Assembly (NCBI GenBank): GCA_017311185.1
Contig: JAESUZ010005169.1
Coordinates: 299,001-363,000 of the forward strand
Direction: 5' to 3'
Source: Proteles cristata cristata
Taxonomy: Eukaryota; Chordata; Mammalia; Carnivora; Hyaenidae
DNA: 64,000 bases
Below are positions 44,675 to 56,559 of the stretch, one piece after another. The position numbers were made by a program, and so were the translations under genes. The number at the start of each line of letters is the position of its first letter. The first letter of the stretch is position 1. The notes under the pieces were generated by a model. It made no database searches. It was not told where the DNA came from and worked only from the letters and a program-made list of their open reading frames with translations.

Positions 44675-45286
44675 GAGAATAAAACATCTTTTATTCTGTG
44701 TCTACTAAGTGAGACAAATGCTTCTTTGCCTTAGTGAATTGAGTACCTTGATAAACTTCCTTCTTGAAAATTTAAAATAAAGGAAAATCAGCAAACAACG
44801 AATGAGTTGTGAAACAGCTCAATATTATCTGTTGCATTCATATTAAATTCTATCTCTCTTAGGAAACTTCTGTGACTATACTAGCACAGTAAAGGCATTA
44901 CTTTTATAAATGTATATTTATTTTTCCCCAGTTTTATTAAAATATCCAATGATATTTTATTTATAAAATAAATTTATATTTATACTCATTGTATAAGTTT
45001 AAGGTGTACAGCATGATCGTTTATTTTCATATACTGTGAAATTACCACAATAGGTTCAGCTAACGTTCACCTCCTCATACAGATACAATAAGAAGAAGAG
45101 AAAGAAGAAAAGAAAAAAAAATCTTGCTATGAGAATTCTTAGGCTTTACTTTCTTTACCTTTCTTATGTATAATACATGTTATACATTCCATTCCTAATA
45201 CTTTATCTTGAAACTAGAAGTTTATACCTATTGACCACATTCCTCCTCCAATTCCCCCTCACCCTGCATCTGGTAACTACAGGTCT

Positions 45287-45287
<1 letters not shown>

Positions 45288-45324
<37 letters not shown>
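45288..45324 (+). repeat. (TC)n microsatellite
   Basis: About 18 TC units inside the L1 3' UTR. Confidence 0.95.
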
Positions 45325-45325
<1 letters not shown>

Positions 45326-45677
45326 ATGAGTTTGGTGTTTTTCTTGTGGTGGTAGTGGTAGTTGATCTTTAGATTCCACATATAAGTGACATTTGTCTTT
45401 CTCTGTCTGACTTATTTCACTTTGCATAATGCCTTCAGGGCCCATTCATATTGTCACTAATGATAGGATTCCCTCTTTTTTTTTTCTTTGTTTTTCTTTT
45501 TTCTTTTCTTTTCTGTTTTGTTTTTATAGTTGAATAATATTCCATTGTGTGTTTATGCCACCCCTTCTTTATCCATTCATCTTTTGATGGGCTCTTTAGT
45601 TTTCTCGTGTCTTGTCTATTATAAATAATGCTGCTATGAACATGGGGGTGCAGATCTCTTTCCAAGTTAGTGTTTTC

Positions 45678-45934
45678 TTTTTAAAAATTTTTTTAAAGAA
45701 AATATTTATTTTTGAGCAAGAGAGACAAAGATAGAGCATGAGTGGGGGAGGGACAGAAAGAGAAAGGGAGAGAGAGAGAGAGAGAGAGACTCATTAAATC
45801 CGAAGCAAGCAAGCTACAGGGTCTGAGTTATCAACATGGAGCCCGTCGAGGGGCTTGAACTCACAAATTGTGAGATCATGATCTGAGCCACAGTCGAAAG
45901 CTTAACCTCATACTGAGCCTTCCAAGTACCCCCT
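45678..45934 (-). mobile_element. felid SINE inside old L1
   Basis: Antisense copy with expanded GA tract and a 'gaagcaagcaagct' variation. Perfect 14-bp duplication aagttagtgttttc at 45664-45677 and 45935-45948, which is L1 sequence. Confidence 0.95.
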
Positions 45935-46138
45935 AAGTTAGTGTTTTCATTACCCTTGAATCTATTCCCAGAAGTGCAATTGCTGGATCACATAGTAGTA
46001 CTAGCTTTAATTTTTTGAGGATTCCCCACACTGTTTTCCATAGTGGCTGTGCTAATTTATAATCCCACCAATGATGCATAAGTGTTCCTTTTTCTCCACA
46101 TCCATGCCAGCATTTGTTATCTTTGGTCATTCTGACAA

Positions 46139-46990
46139 AAAATTCTGTCTGCCCTTCTCTCCCTCTGAGCACATTTGGGCCTCAGCTCTCCCGGGAACTG
46201 TTGGAAGCTCAGCTGAGAGCTACCCTCATTTTTGCTGTGAGTTAGTCTCCCATGAGTGTATAGCATGGGATGCCTCCTTGCCTGCTACTGGTTTCGGTCT
46301 GGGGGCAATCACCTCTGCTTCCCCACGCCTCTGCTTGAGCATCACCAGGCTGCACGGCTTCCGGGAGTTGTCACCAGCCCGGAAGGGCAGATGGGGCTGG
46401 AAAGCAGGCCCTACAGTGGCTGGAGCTGTGGTTTAGCACCTTGCCTGCATGTGGTTTAGCACTGAGTGCTTAGACTGGCAAACCTTCCCATTTAAGGAAG
46501 TCAGGGAGACCTGCACCCCTCCAAGTCTCTTGGTGCATCCTCGGCTTGGTTCTGCAGATGAGCAAAACTGCTGGTTGGGATGACGTCTTGGACACTACAG
46601 GTATGAATTCAGTCTGCCAAGGTGCTTTTGTTGGTTGTTGTCCACTTCTCCATCACAGATTTCCAGTGATGGAGCTCCAGGTTCCTCTGTAACCCCTGTG
46701 GAGCGAGATCAAACTAAGGGTTCCCACAAAGTGATCCACAATGCCAGGCGAAGCTGGTTCTCCGCACCCCTTCTCTTTTTCCACTGGAGTAACTGGCAGA
46801 TCATGGGAGACCTCTCCATGTAATACTGTCCTGCCCAGGGGGCCAGTCAATGCAGTCAATGGGGAGTTGCTTCATGTACCCTTCTAATGCAATCTGTCGT
46901 GGTCTCTGTGATACAGGAAGGGTGTTTCAGTCTCAGCCTTATATTCTAGGATTTTCTCAGTAGTGTCTTGTTCTTAACTTGAAAAGATAA
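46139..46990 (-). mobile_element. L1 5' UTR-like segment (antisense)
   Basis: G+C-richer than its surroundings: 'cttgagcatcaccaggctgcacggcttccgggagttgtcaccagc...', '...aacccctgtggagcgagatcaaac...gcgaagctggttctccgcaccccttctc...', '...ccagtcaatgcagtcaatggggagttgcttc...tattctaggattttctcagtagtgtcttgttctt'. I recognise this as the complement of the 5' region of an older mammalian L1. It joins ORF2 sequence directly at about 46138, so the intervening ORF1 and most of ORF2 are missing. It has no long open frame. Confidence 0.6.
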
Positions 46991-47104
46991 TACCTCCAAA
47001 AAACTCCATTAAGTTTACCTTTGATGATGAGACTCTTAATTTTTTTAAGAAAAATTAATAAGTTTAATCCGATGCCATTTTATCTCAATGAAATTGAGCT
47101 TTAG

Positions 47105-47208
47105 AATTAGAGAGTGACATCACCAAGATGGTGATAGGTTGTTCCTGACTTCTCTGTCCATCACAAGAAGGGTAACTAACAACTATTTAAGAACAAGACA
47201 CTACTGAG
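47105..47208 (+). mobile_element. L1 5' end (sense), facing the previous one
   Basis: 'gagagtgacatcaccaagatggtgatagg' is the start of an L1 5' UTR in sense, followed by 'aactaacaactatttaagaacaagacactactgag'. The last 22 bases are the exact reverse complement of bases within 46953-46980, so two L1 5' ends face each other. Confidence 0.6.
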
Positions 47209-47402
47209 ATTTTTTAATGTTTATTTTTGAGAGAGAGACAGAGTGTGAGCAAGGGAGAGGCAGAGAGAGGGGGAGACACAGAATCTGAAGCAGCCTCCAG
47301 GCTCTGGGCTGTCAGCACAGAGCCTGATGGGGAACTTGAACTCATGAACCACGAGGTCAGGACCTGAGCAGAAGAAGGACACTTAACTGACTGAGCCACC
47401 CA
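47209..47402 (-). mobile_element. felid SINE, head-truncated
   Basis: 'ttttttaatgtttatttttgagagagagac...ctgactgagccaccca' stops before the usual 'ggcgcccc', losing the first 8-10 bases of the SINE. No target duplication found. Confidence 0.9.
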
Positions 47403-48544
47403 GTAACTATAGTCTCCCCCTCTCTCTCATTAAAAAAAAAACAAGCCCCCCCCCAAAAAACCCAAAAAAAAAAACCAGTCACAGGCTATTTATAACAATT
47501 TGAAGCCAAATTTTTTTCTGATATGACGCTAAGAATAAGTTGCCGTTCTCCCACTGATATCGTTCTTTTGGAGTAATTTTTAATTATTTTGGAGAGAAAA
47601 TATAATTTTTTGAGTGTAGCCCCCATTAGCTTAGCATATGATAATAATTACTTTTGAATAAAATTTTTATTCTACAAATAATTACTACTTTAAGTGACTT
47701 GCTTTTTTTTTTTTTTTTGAGATAGATTGAAGTGGTTTATGGATTAAGTCACAATTTAGGATGAATGTTTTCATTAAAAAATAAGCCAGAGTTCACAGGA
47801 AAGCACCATGCCTAGAGGTTTTTTAAGAACCATATGTGGACAATGTGGCTCTAAGATTCTTAGGGGAAATCTATTGAGTCATTTGATTTTTATTCTTTAA
47901 CAACAGAGAGTACATTGAAAAGTAAAAGGTGAAAGATTTATACGATCTGAAGAGAAACCAGTTTTAGTACATTGAAAAGTTTGTAAAAATGGGTATTTTT
48001 TCTCCCTTGGCTTAAATATCTCTCCTATAGAATAAAGGCATTACACAAGGTAATCACTTAGTTTCCTTCTTGCTCTATGATTTTATAAGCTTCAACTATA
48101 ATATTACAAAAAATAAAATAAAAAGGCATTTCTTGGTGTAATTGTGTATAGAAGCATAGAACAAGAGTAAGTGAAGGTCTTTCTCTGAAGGAATAATGTA
48201 AGCCAGCCTAGATGCTCTGAATTCTGATGGTCTCTAAATTAATACAGGTTAAACAATCACAAATAATTTCATTACAATCTGTGATTAAAAATAACAAGTA
48301 GATTGGCCAATTTTTTTTTGTTGTTGTTAAATTACAAGATGGGTTGCATATACTATATATGTACGCACAGCTTGACTCGGTGATTCTGGAAGGAAGGTTT
48401 CAACTCTTCTGTATATTTGATTTTCTCTATATTCTTATGAGTGGACTTCTGTTTTTTACAGTAATAAAAGGAAATGTGACAGTCAGGAATAAAACATTTT
48501 CCTTCACTTGCTCCCCTGATCCCTTTCTCTCAAGAATTCCTGCC
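47403..48544. other. AT-rich sequence with homopolymer runs
   Basis: The interval 47430-47476 is a mixture of A and C runs (ten A, ten C, six A, CCC, eleven A). A T-run lies at 47703-47718 and another at 48312-48319. No element recognised. Confidence 0.4.
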
Positions 48545-48960
48545 TTCGGCAACTTTTCAACAAACACTTATTTAATGTCTGCTCTGAGTCAGGTCCTGAA
48601 CCTAACAGAGATGACTCCCAGATCTGTATCTGAGACTCCCAGACCTGACCTCTTTTTGGTTCTAAAACAAATCCTACAGCAACTTACAGGGTATATCCAA
48701 CCTTGTTGTGCTGTTCTCATATCAAATTCTATATACCCTCAAATGAGTTCTTTCTAAGTCTTCTTCTGAAATGTGCTCCCATATTCTTGTGTTATATCAT
48801 AATCAACCCACCAATTCCCTTAACACATATTGACTTAGCTCCTTCTACACAACAGACACTTGGCTGGGTGCTGGAACTAGAATGGCAGAGTCCCAGCTGG
48901 TATGTAACTTTCAGACAAGGAATAAACAAGTAAATGTAAATCACGCACAAAGTAATTACA
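48545..48960 (-). mobile_element. one or two L2 3'-end remnants
   Basis: 'caacttttcaacaaacacttatttaatgtctgctctgagtcaggtcctgaacctaacagagatg' (48550-48612) and 'taacacatattgacttagctccttctacacaacagacacttggctgggtgctgg' (48819-48872) each have the antisense L2 3' order. They may be two fragments. Confidence 0.55.
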
Positions 48961-49127
48961 TGGTGGCATGTAGCCAGAGATCACTTTAGTGCCCTCAGAG
49001 AATGCCTCTCTGGGATCGGAGAAAGGATGTGTACTTCCATTCTCTGAGTAACTCACAGTAGTAAATGCAGAGTCATCCTTATGCCTCCATTCAGTTTTTC
49101 CTTCCACTCGTTCATTAATATGCATTT

Positions 49128-49295
49128 CATATGCATTTATTGAATGCCCACTAAATGTTTAAGATGCAAAGATGAACAAAACATCCTCTGCTCTCCTTGG
49201 ATGTTAGAGTCTAGTAAGGAGGCAGATCAATAAGCAAATAAAGTCCATAAAGTGTTGTAATTTATTTTGATAGATACCTAAATGGGACTCGGTAG
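49128..49295 (-). mobile_element. L2 3' part
   Basis: 'atatgcatttattgaatgcccactaaatgtttaagatgcaaagatgaacaaaacatcctctgctctccttggatgttagagtctagtaaggaggcagatcaataagc' is a clear antisense L2 3' end. Confidence 0.85.
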
Positions 49296-49493
49296 AGGTA
49301 AACAGGGTGAAGGGACTTACTCAAGTATAAGCTTAAGAACAAAATATATATTTTATTCCTCTTAATATCCCCAGAGTAGCACCTGCAAATACACACAGCA
49401 AGGAATGTGATGAATGGATATATAAATGGCAGCACATTGCTATTTATGCTGGAGTTGAGAGTAGAGTCCTATTGATTTCTCTTATAAAGCATG

Positions 49494-49706
49494 GTTTTAA
49501 AGTTTATGTATTTCTTTTGAGAGAGACAGAGACAGCACAAGTTGGAGAGGGATAGAGAGAGGAAGAGAGAGAGAGAGAATCCCAAGCAGGCTCCTCACTG
49601 TCAGCACAGAGCTGGATGTGGGGCTTGAACTCACAAACTGTGAGATTATGACCTCAGCCAAAACCAAGTGTTGAATGCTTAACTGACTGAGCCACCCAGG
49701 CACCCC
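49494..49706 (-). mobile_element. felid tRNA-derived SINE
   Basis: Antisense copy 'tttaaagtttatgtatttcttttgagagagac...gactgagccacccaggcacccc'. A possible weak duplication is 'ttgattt' at 49472 and 49707. Confidence 0.93.
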
Positions 49707-50170
49707 TTGATTTGCTTTATTTATGCATCATTTTATTGTTCCAGATGTGGTATATTCCTCTCAGTACCAATCTATAATATTGCAATATTTTTAATCCCAT
49801 ATGTGTCATTTTTAAACACTTTTGTTTCTCTGGAGATTTCTTTATTTTCCTTCAAGTGCCCTAATGACAAAGGCTTACAGCTAAACCTCTAAACAATGCC
49901 TAAACATCCCTTCACCCCCTTGAATATTATAATGGTCATTGTCCAATGCACTGTCTCTGTTTTCTGAGTGTCCCAATGTTTTCTCCAGATCTTCAAAAAG
50001 GATATGCCAGCTGTGGAGTAAATTTGAAAGATTTTCCTCCCAGAACTAATGAAGTCTTCAGTAATACAAAGGACAAAATATTCTGCCATGTCTCAAAATG
50101 GCAACGAAGGTACAAAAACACCCACCCCCGTAAATCTAAGGAAATTCTAATTATTTCATTCGTATGACCT
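49707..50170 (+). other. unique sequence with an exon-like segment
   Basis: Contains a segment at 49989-50109 bordered by a pyrimidine-rich tract plus AG and by GTAC, open in one frame (see findings). No supporting neighbouring exon is known, so it is not called as a gene. Confidence 0.3.
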
Positions 50171-50174
50171 AGAT

Positions 50175-50330
50175 TCTGGCACTACTTGAGCCCTCCCAGC
50201 AACCTAGAGGAGTAGATAGTTCTGATTCCCAGATGAAAAAGCTGAGCCTCAGAAAAACGGAATGATTTCCCCAAATCACAGGATTAACAAATGATACAGT
50301 GGATCAGTGGAAACACTGGCCCTTGATACA
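50175..50330 (-). mobile_element. MIR
   Basis: 'tctggcactacttgagccctcccagcaacctagaggagtagatagttctgattcccagatgaaaaagctgagcctcag...gatttccccaaatcacagg' matches antisense MIR from the 3' part through the core. Confidence 0.8.
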
Positions 50331-50334
50331 GATG

Positions 50335-53264
50335 AACAGAGATGATTCTTGCTTGTCCCCTCTGTATCTGACTTCTTGCAGAAGATTAAAAGCCTGAGTC
50401 GTATCTCCATCTTCAGTCCTGTCAATTCGAATACCATTTATCTCTCATTATTGGCAAGTTCATAATTGTTTTTAATTTTGCTCCTTGTTACTAAGCATAA
50501 CTGAAAATAGTTCTATCTTTCTCCAGCTTTGGTGTAGTGAAGGAACAGCAGATCATCTTTCTTTCGTAAGAGCTTTTCACAGGTGGAAAGACGAACCTGT
50601 CCTTCAAATGTCTCTTCATCCTGTTTAAGTAATCCTTTTTGATGTTTTTGGCTCACTTTTTTAAAGCTGTCTCTTCAGTTTTGAAGAAGGTTAATTATTT
50701 GTTGCTGAAACAAAGGATCTTTCCCTAAATCTTGTGCTAGAAATACGGTTTTAAAGAGAAACCATGTCTGTTATGAATCTTCCTCAAATGTGTTCATATT
50801 TGGAGGAAATTAGTCACACAGTTCACTAGAAAATTATTACTGATGATATTCATATTTTTATTTGCTTATTTACTGATTTGAAATAAATTTTAAAAAATCA
50901 ACCTGAAATTCAGTAGAATTATATTATGAAAAAATAGGAACATTTAAGGCAGTGCTTTATTTAATCCATATTATTTCCTATAACATCATCTGTACAAATA
51001 TTTTCTGAATGCCCTTTGTCTCTTTGGTTGATTTCATCTTCTAGACCAACAACCTAACATGAAAGTTGATAGTCTTTTTAAAAAATATACTTTAAAATAA
51101 TTCAAACATCTATCCAGTTTATTATATTCGCTGTGGACCATATAAATGTGCTGGTTGGAAAAAACAAAAGCTTTTCCAGACAGATCTTAGCATTTCCACA
51201 CACAAGAATATTTTTTAATGGGGTTTGTGAACAAAAAACATTTTTTGATAGCCTACAAGTTTATATGCAGTTGATAACTGTGACTGGAAATCTTGGTTTT
51301 TTAAATATAGCGAATTGAGCCAAGTTCTATAAAAGATGACAGTTACTCAGCCTGTCACTCTTGGGAACGAAGAACAAAGTTGCCTGGAAAACATGACTCT
51401 TAAGGGGTAAAAAGACACTTTTGCAGAATCGAGCCTGAAAACAATTCAGGATTAAATCTTTTTGTCTCTTCCTTAAACTTTGAGGTAATGAAGTCAGAAG
51501 GCAAGTCAGAATCATAATGCTATCCCTACAACAGTTAGGAGAGAGCATTGCTATGAGAAGGAAGGTACCAAATGGGAAATGATGATAGAGGAAAAGTCAT
51601 AGTTAGAGAATCCCCAGCACGGAAGGCAGAAACCTAATTGTAAGACCAATAGCCACGAGCATGCACAGAAAGGTACCTTAGGTCTGAGGTCCTCTGGAAT
51701 AAATCTTTGGTGATAACAACACAGTCCACAACAGGGATACTTTTATATTTATAGTTTATTCTCCATTATTGCCAGAGGCCTCAAATCCCACATAGTCAAA
51801 ATCTCCATTCACTGCTGCCTGCTGGGCATTTAACAAGGGCTCTTGTAACAGGACCCAGAACAAGTATGAACATGAATAAAAAGTGCAGGGGCCAGCCAGG
51901 CACCACAGGCTGTGAGGTAGCCAAGTGGAGGCATTGGAGAGAAACAGAGAAAGCATACAATGACCCTTAGTGCCTCAAGGCATGGCTTCAAAAGGTGTCA
52001 ACACCAATTAAATTGTAAAAGCTCTGTCAGCTTCTGAAAAGTCATCCAGACAGGGACAAGACAGTACATAATCAAAGGACTGGGATATGATTTTGTATGG
52101 TCTACACTAGACCTGGTATACACATGCATGCCTGGCAATTTGTGACCCGTATGTGAGCCTTCAAGTTAAGGCTGTCCTTAAAGGTGTAAATACCCTTCCT
52201 CTGGGAGCTCTCCAGATTTAACCTGGGGGATCTTGAAAACCTTTATTAGCAGGTAGCGACTGGTGACTCCCATAGGTAAGTTGCCCTAAAATATAACTAT
52301 ATCAAGACATGTACCATAGATGGTGTCCATAGATCAGCTAAAGGATAATTGCCTATCTCTTGGCTTGAGCTAAACAGGCAGAAAAACAATCTGTTAGCAA
52401 ACAACATTACAGAGTTTTCCTTGTCACCAAAAGGCTCCAAGGAATCTACTCTTTCTGAAAACAGGACATCCTGACAGTATTGCATTTTCAGGGGGCTTGT
52501 GTCAAATAGCTACACCAATAAGAAGATATCTTTGCATTTCTTATCTGGCTTTGGAGAGTATTAAGTTGGCTTTAAAGAATTTATTGGGTTTTGACAAAAG
52601 TACCCTAATGACAATTCAAGAAACGGTGTCTCCCTCTCTATTTTTCTCTTTTTCGCCTACGGGTAACTATGATAGGTATGGCCAATTTATTGGATGGGTT
52701 TCAAAGTGACAGCAGAGTTGGGGAGGAGAAGAAATACACTTTACAGCTAGGGGAAAAAAGATAGGAAGAACTGTCAAAGTGTTTCTCACATATTTTATTG
52801 CTGAATAATTTTCTTGGTCTATGGAACTTTTTCACTCACCAGGTCAAGTAAAATGCCTGGGGTTTGAGGTAGATTGATTCATGCTGAAAAGTAGACTCTA
52901 ATGACATTAAAGTTCCAATGGTCAGTCTTAAAAAACAAAACAACACACTAGCACAAAACTCAAAAAGGTTATTCTTACCTGTTTTTTTTTAGATGGAATG
53001 TCACTTAATATAAGGATTTAGAAGGCAATCCTTTTAAAAATTCAAACTATTTGAATGCTCTTAACATAGCTAAAGCTACTCTTTTATTTTGAAGGAAAGA
53101 TAAACGAGGCATAAAATAATGTAGTGTATTATTGAGTATTGGGTTGAAGCTGCAAGTTGTTAGATTATCTATTATATATTTTATTTCAAAATATAATAGC
53201 TGTTATAAAACATGAGTTCAATAACAAGTAGAAAATTGAGGGACACATTTATTCAAATTTTAAT
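50335..53264. other. long stretch without recognised young repeats
   Basis: About 2.9 kb with no SINE or L1. Short frames only (up to 73 codons). It may include decayed ancient repeats, but none can be named. Confidence 0.4.
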
Positions 53265-54497
53265 ATTGATCCTGGGTTAGTCAAGATGGTCTAAATGATG
53301 CGACAGTGACAAAGAAAGCAACCTCAGTGGCTTAAAACAGAAACACATTCTCACATAAATTTTTTATGGGTCTGGGATATTGTACAAGGCAGTGTTCCCC
53401 CACTTACTTTTTAATATGGCAACAATTTATCAATATGTGCTTCCAGAAGTGTCATGACAGGGAACAGGAGTCAGAGAGTCAAGTACCTACAATTAAATGT
53501 TCTTACTCAGAAGTGACAAACATCATTTGTGGTCACATTTAATTAGCCAAAACAAGTCACAACGGTATCCTGAACTTTCAGGAGTGAAGGCAATTATCTT
53601 GTGAGCCTGAGAGGAGAAGGAATTGGTTAGTAAACTGTTGTCAAGTCACCCATAGACCAACCACTCTTTTGATAAGCAAGTATTCGTTCCTCTCCTGCTC
53701 CAATCTTACATTCATCCCCATAAGAGAGACCATCCAAAAGCGTTTCATCCAACATGGAGTCCATGATCTCAGATAAGAATGTGGCTCTTCTTGATATAAA
53801 GACACATAAACTTAAAGGGAAAGTTGTTTTCTCCCTTTACAATTCACAGGCTAGGAAGGAATAAGGTGATAGTGAAACTCAGTGTGGGAATTCAGACAAG
53901 CTGATGGGCAGTCATTGTGAGAAAGACCCCCGACTGACTAAGTAGTGGGGAATGTTCTACAGTTAAGCTTGGCTTTGTTCCCTGAGGGGGATCTCAGTCT
54001 AGTCTTCTAGGTGACAGGAAAGCTCAATTCTTTCTCTATTTTCCTTTGTCACATCTATAATGGGCATTAGGGAAAATGAGGAATAAGGGATTGAAAAATA
54101 GGCAATTTTCTTAGCCCATTACCTGCCTGAGAAGGGTTAGTTACCAGAGGTGATTTTAAGTTATAAACAGCCACAGTCTCTTTGAATTTAGTCATGGGAT
54201 TCCTTTGGCAGTGAAATTCTTTCAAAAGTTTCATAGGCTTCTTAACTTATTTGATGCCACATGGTTCCATGCACCATTTCCATGCCCATGAGGATTTTTG
54301 AGATTTGGTTCTTAGAATATTTACTTTCTTATTTTCTCCCCTTCCCTCTCTTCTCCTTCCTTCTACACCCCACCCCTCCCACCCTGCCCCCTTTCATATT
54401 TGCAGCTGCTTTTCTATTAAGTGTTTCATGGTTCAGGAGAGTCACATTCTCAGTCACTCTTCCTTAGAGACTTTTGGCCAATTGAAATGATAGATGT
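53265..54497. other. probable decayed ancient repeat, then unique DNA
   Basis: 'gcaacctcagtggcttaaaacagaaacacattctcaca' (53320-53357) has the 'agtggcttaaaacaac...tttatt' signature of the ancient LTR-like repeats seen elsewhere here, but the following sequence does not follow that consensus clearly. A C/T-rich tract is at 54335-54395. Confidence 0.35.
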
Positions 54498-54538
54498 GGT
54501 GCCCCATTTTTTCTTACTAAAAAGTTCTTTTATAATAT

Positions 54539-54752
54539 ATAATAAATAAATAAACATTTATTTATTCTTGAGAGGGAGAGACAGAGGGCGAGCAGGAAAG
54601 GGACAGAGAGAGAAGGAGACACAGAATCTGAAGCAGGCTCCAGCTCTGAGCTGTCAGCATAGAGCCTGACACAGGGCTTGAAAACCGTGAGATCATGAAC
54701 TGAGCTGGTCAGTTCAGATGATACCCAACTGACTGAGCCACCCAGGTGCCCC
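54539..54752 (-). mobile_element. felid tRNA-derived SINE
   Basis: Antisense copy from 'ataaataaataaacatttatttattcttgagag' to 'gagccacccaggtgcccc'. The last 10-11 bases of the head are followed by a second 'tcaggtgcccc' (54753-54763). The 9-base ggtgcccca at 54498-54506 and 54756-54764 may be the target duplication, which would put a 30-base mixed A/T segment in the tail. Confidence 0.92.
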
Positions 54753-54764
54753 TCAGGTGCCCCA

Positions 54765-55305
54765 CATTTAATCATATCCTTATTCTGAGATACCTAGTCC
54801 ATTCCCAGATTTAAACATAGTGTGATAGCCATATCCCTGATTTGATCCTTGCCTTAATAACTAGATATCATTTTTCTGTTTTGCACAAAGTAGTCTCTGA
54901 GAAAGGAGCATTTTAGAACCCTACAAATCCCCAAATTCCTTTATTCTTCTATATATTATTTGCTCCTAATTGCAAATCAGTCTACTATTTTCTGAGATCA
55001 TCTGTTTTCATTTTTGTGATACGCTGCCAACTGCAGCTGACATCAATCTGCAGACTCTTTAATTTTCTATTTAATCCTTCATCAAGAGCAACAAGTTTAT
55101 TTTGAATAAGATCTACCTTATAAACTATCATAGGTGGTAATATTCCCAAATGATTTGCCCCTGCATATGATTGATTTGCATCTTCTAACTTCCATAGGAG
55201 GTGGCCATTCACAACTGCTACCCCCTCAAGTATCAACACTAGGCCTATGCCACATATTTTAGAGTTTTTGTTATGGTGACATCTATTCCACGTATAAATA
55301 ACTGT
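54765..55305. other. unassigned sequence
   Basis: A 110-codon - strand frame (54985-55317) covers much of it and has no recognisable motif. Confidence 0.35.
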
Positions 55306-55307
55306 TT

Positions 55308-55700
55308 TAGTCAGCATGTGTTAGGTTAAACTACACTACAACCCAAAATTTCAGTAGCTTAAAACACCAAAATTTATTTCTCTTTCATACAAAGCACACA
55401 ATGAGCCCAGAGAAGTCTCAGGGAAGCTGAGCTGTCCTCTATGGAATGGGTCTGCACTGTATTTCCTTAGCAATGTGGTTTTCCAATAGCCGTAGAGGAG
55501 ACAAAGTGAAGTATAGAGTTGAGTGCCAGGGATTAAAATGCATCTTCCAGGAAGTGACAGTTGTAATTTCTGTCACTCCTAAGGATGTATATCTCTCATA
55601 TGTGTCCAGAAGTCAAGGAGAAGTGGATATCAGGGATTAGAGGTCATGTCTGCCAAATATCCTCACCTTGTGACTTGGTGAGTGGGAACGTCATTCCTCC
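55308..55700 (+). mobile_element. ancient LTR-like repeat, degraded
   Basis: 'gttaggttaaactacactacaacccaaaatttcagtagcttaaaacaccaaaatttatttctctttcatac' and later 'cttccaggaagtgacagttgtaatttctgtcactcc' fit the ancient consensus '...taggttatgctgctgtaacaaacaaccccaaaatctcagtggctta...gaagtgacacacgtcacttcc'. Family not named. Confidence 0.6.
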
Positions 55701-55994
55701 ATTAAACTAGTAGTCTCTGAAACCCTACTAATCTAAGCATTTTATTTCTACTGCGTTAGAATTGCTCTTATAATCCTAGCTAACAAATTTTATATAATTA
55801 TTAAGATTTTTAAGTATTTAAAAGGTTCAGTAACTTTTGTGAATGGCTTATATCTTCTGGTTTTTTAGATTCTTCTAGTTCCTTTCTAGTGGACACTGTA
55901 AAATGTTACTCGAAGTTTTCTAATTATAATTATCAGGTATTTTACAGGAACACTATATGCCCTATCTTAATTTAGTAATATTTAAGGATTAAAC

Positions 55995-56445
55995 ATCCGT
56001 AGCGGATTGAGTGGTGGCCCCCAAAAGATCTTTCTGCCTTGAAACTTGTGAATGTGACTTTATTTGGAAAAATGGTCTTTGTAGATATAATTAAGTTAAA
56101 GATCTGGAGATGAGGAGATCATCTGGATTAGGATGGGTCCTAAATCCAATGACAAATATCCTTCGTAGAGGCAAGGGGGAAGGTCTTCTCCAGAGCAGAA
56201 GGCCACATGAAGACAGAAGCAGAGACTGGAGTGGGCAGCCATGAGGAAGGAAGGCTGATGGCCACCAGAAGCTGGGAGAAACAAGGAAGAGTTCTCTTTA
56301 GCACCGTCAGAAGGAGTGTGGCCCTGTTAACACCTTGATTTGGTACTTTTGGCCTCCAGACTGTAAGACAATGAACTGATGGCATTTTAAGCCATCAAGT
56401 TTGTGGTAATTTGTTACCACATACCTGGGAAATGAATACAGAGTC
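55995..56445 (+). mobile_element. MaLR (MLT1/MST-type) LTR
   Basis: The best-preserved MaLR here: 'gattgagtggtggcccccaaaagat...acttgtgaatgtgactttatttggaaaaatggtctttgtagatataattaagttaaagatctggagatgaggagatcatctggattaggatgggtcctaaatccaatgac...', 'ggccacatgaagacagaagcagagactggagtgggcagcc', to 'ccttgatttggtacttttggcctccagactgtaagacaatgaac...gccatcaagtttgtggtaatttgttacca'. Open frames on its complement are chance. Confidence 0.9.
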
Positions 56446-56559
56446 CATGTGAGCTTTAGCCTTTTAAGAATAATAGATGCAATGAATACCTATTATTAAA
56501 TATTGTACTCATTGGACTAAAGAAACAGTGAGGAGTGAATTAGGCATGATTATGACAAA

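Larger units (their letters stand above)
44905..46138 (-). mobile_element. old L1 3' end, split by a SINE
   Basis: Antisense L1. The 3' UTR runs from 'ttttccccagttttattaaaatat...gtataagtttaaggtgtacagcatgatcg' to the ORF2 end: 'gattccacatataagtgacatttgtctttctctgtctgacttatttcac', 'cattcatcttttgatgggctctttagttttc', 'gctgctatgaacatgggggtgcag', then after the SINE 'tccccacactgttttccatagtggctgtgctaa'. The coding remnants keep '[22 protein letters not shown]', where the last Cys of the CX3CX7HX4C motif is Tyr. Several frameshifts are present. Confidence 0.88.

Noticed and set aside
46071..46436. 121-codon + strand frame
   Set aside because: Begins in antisense L1 ORF2 and continues through L1 5' UTR-like sequence; the length reflects higher GC content.
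48344..48757. 137-codon + strand frame
   Set aside because: Overlaps an antisense L2 remnant and shows no domain.
54985..55317. 110-codon - strand frame
   Set aside because: No motif and no neighbouring gene signals; its far end runs into an ancient repeat beginning near 55308.
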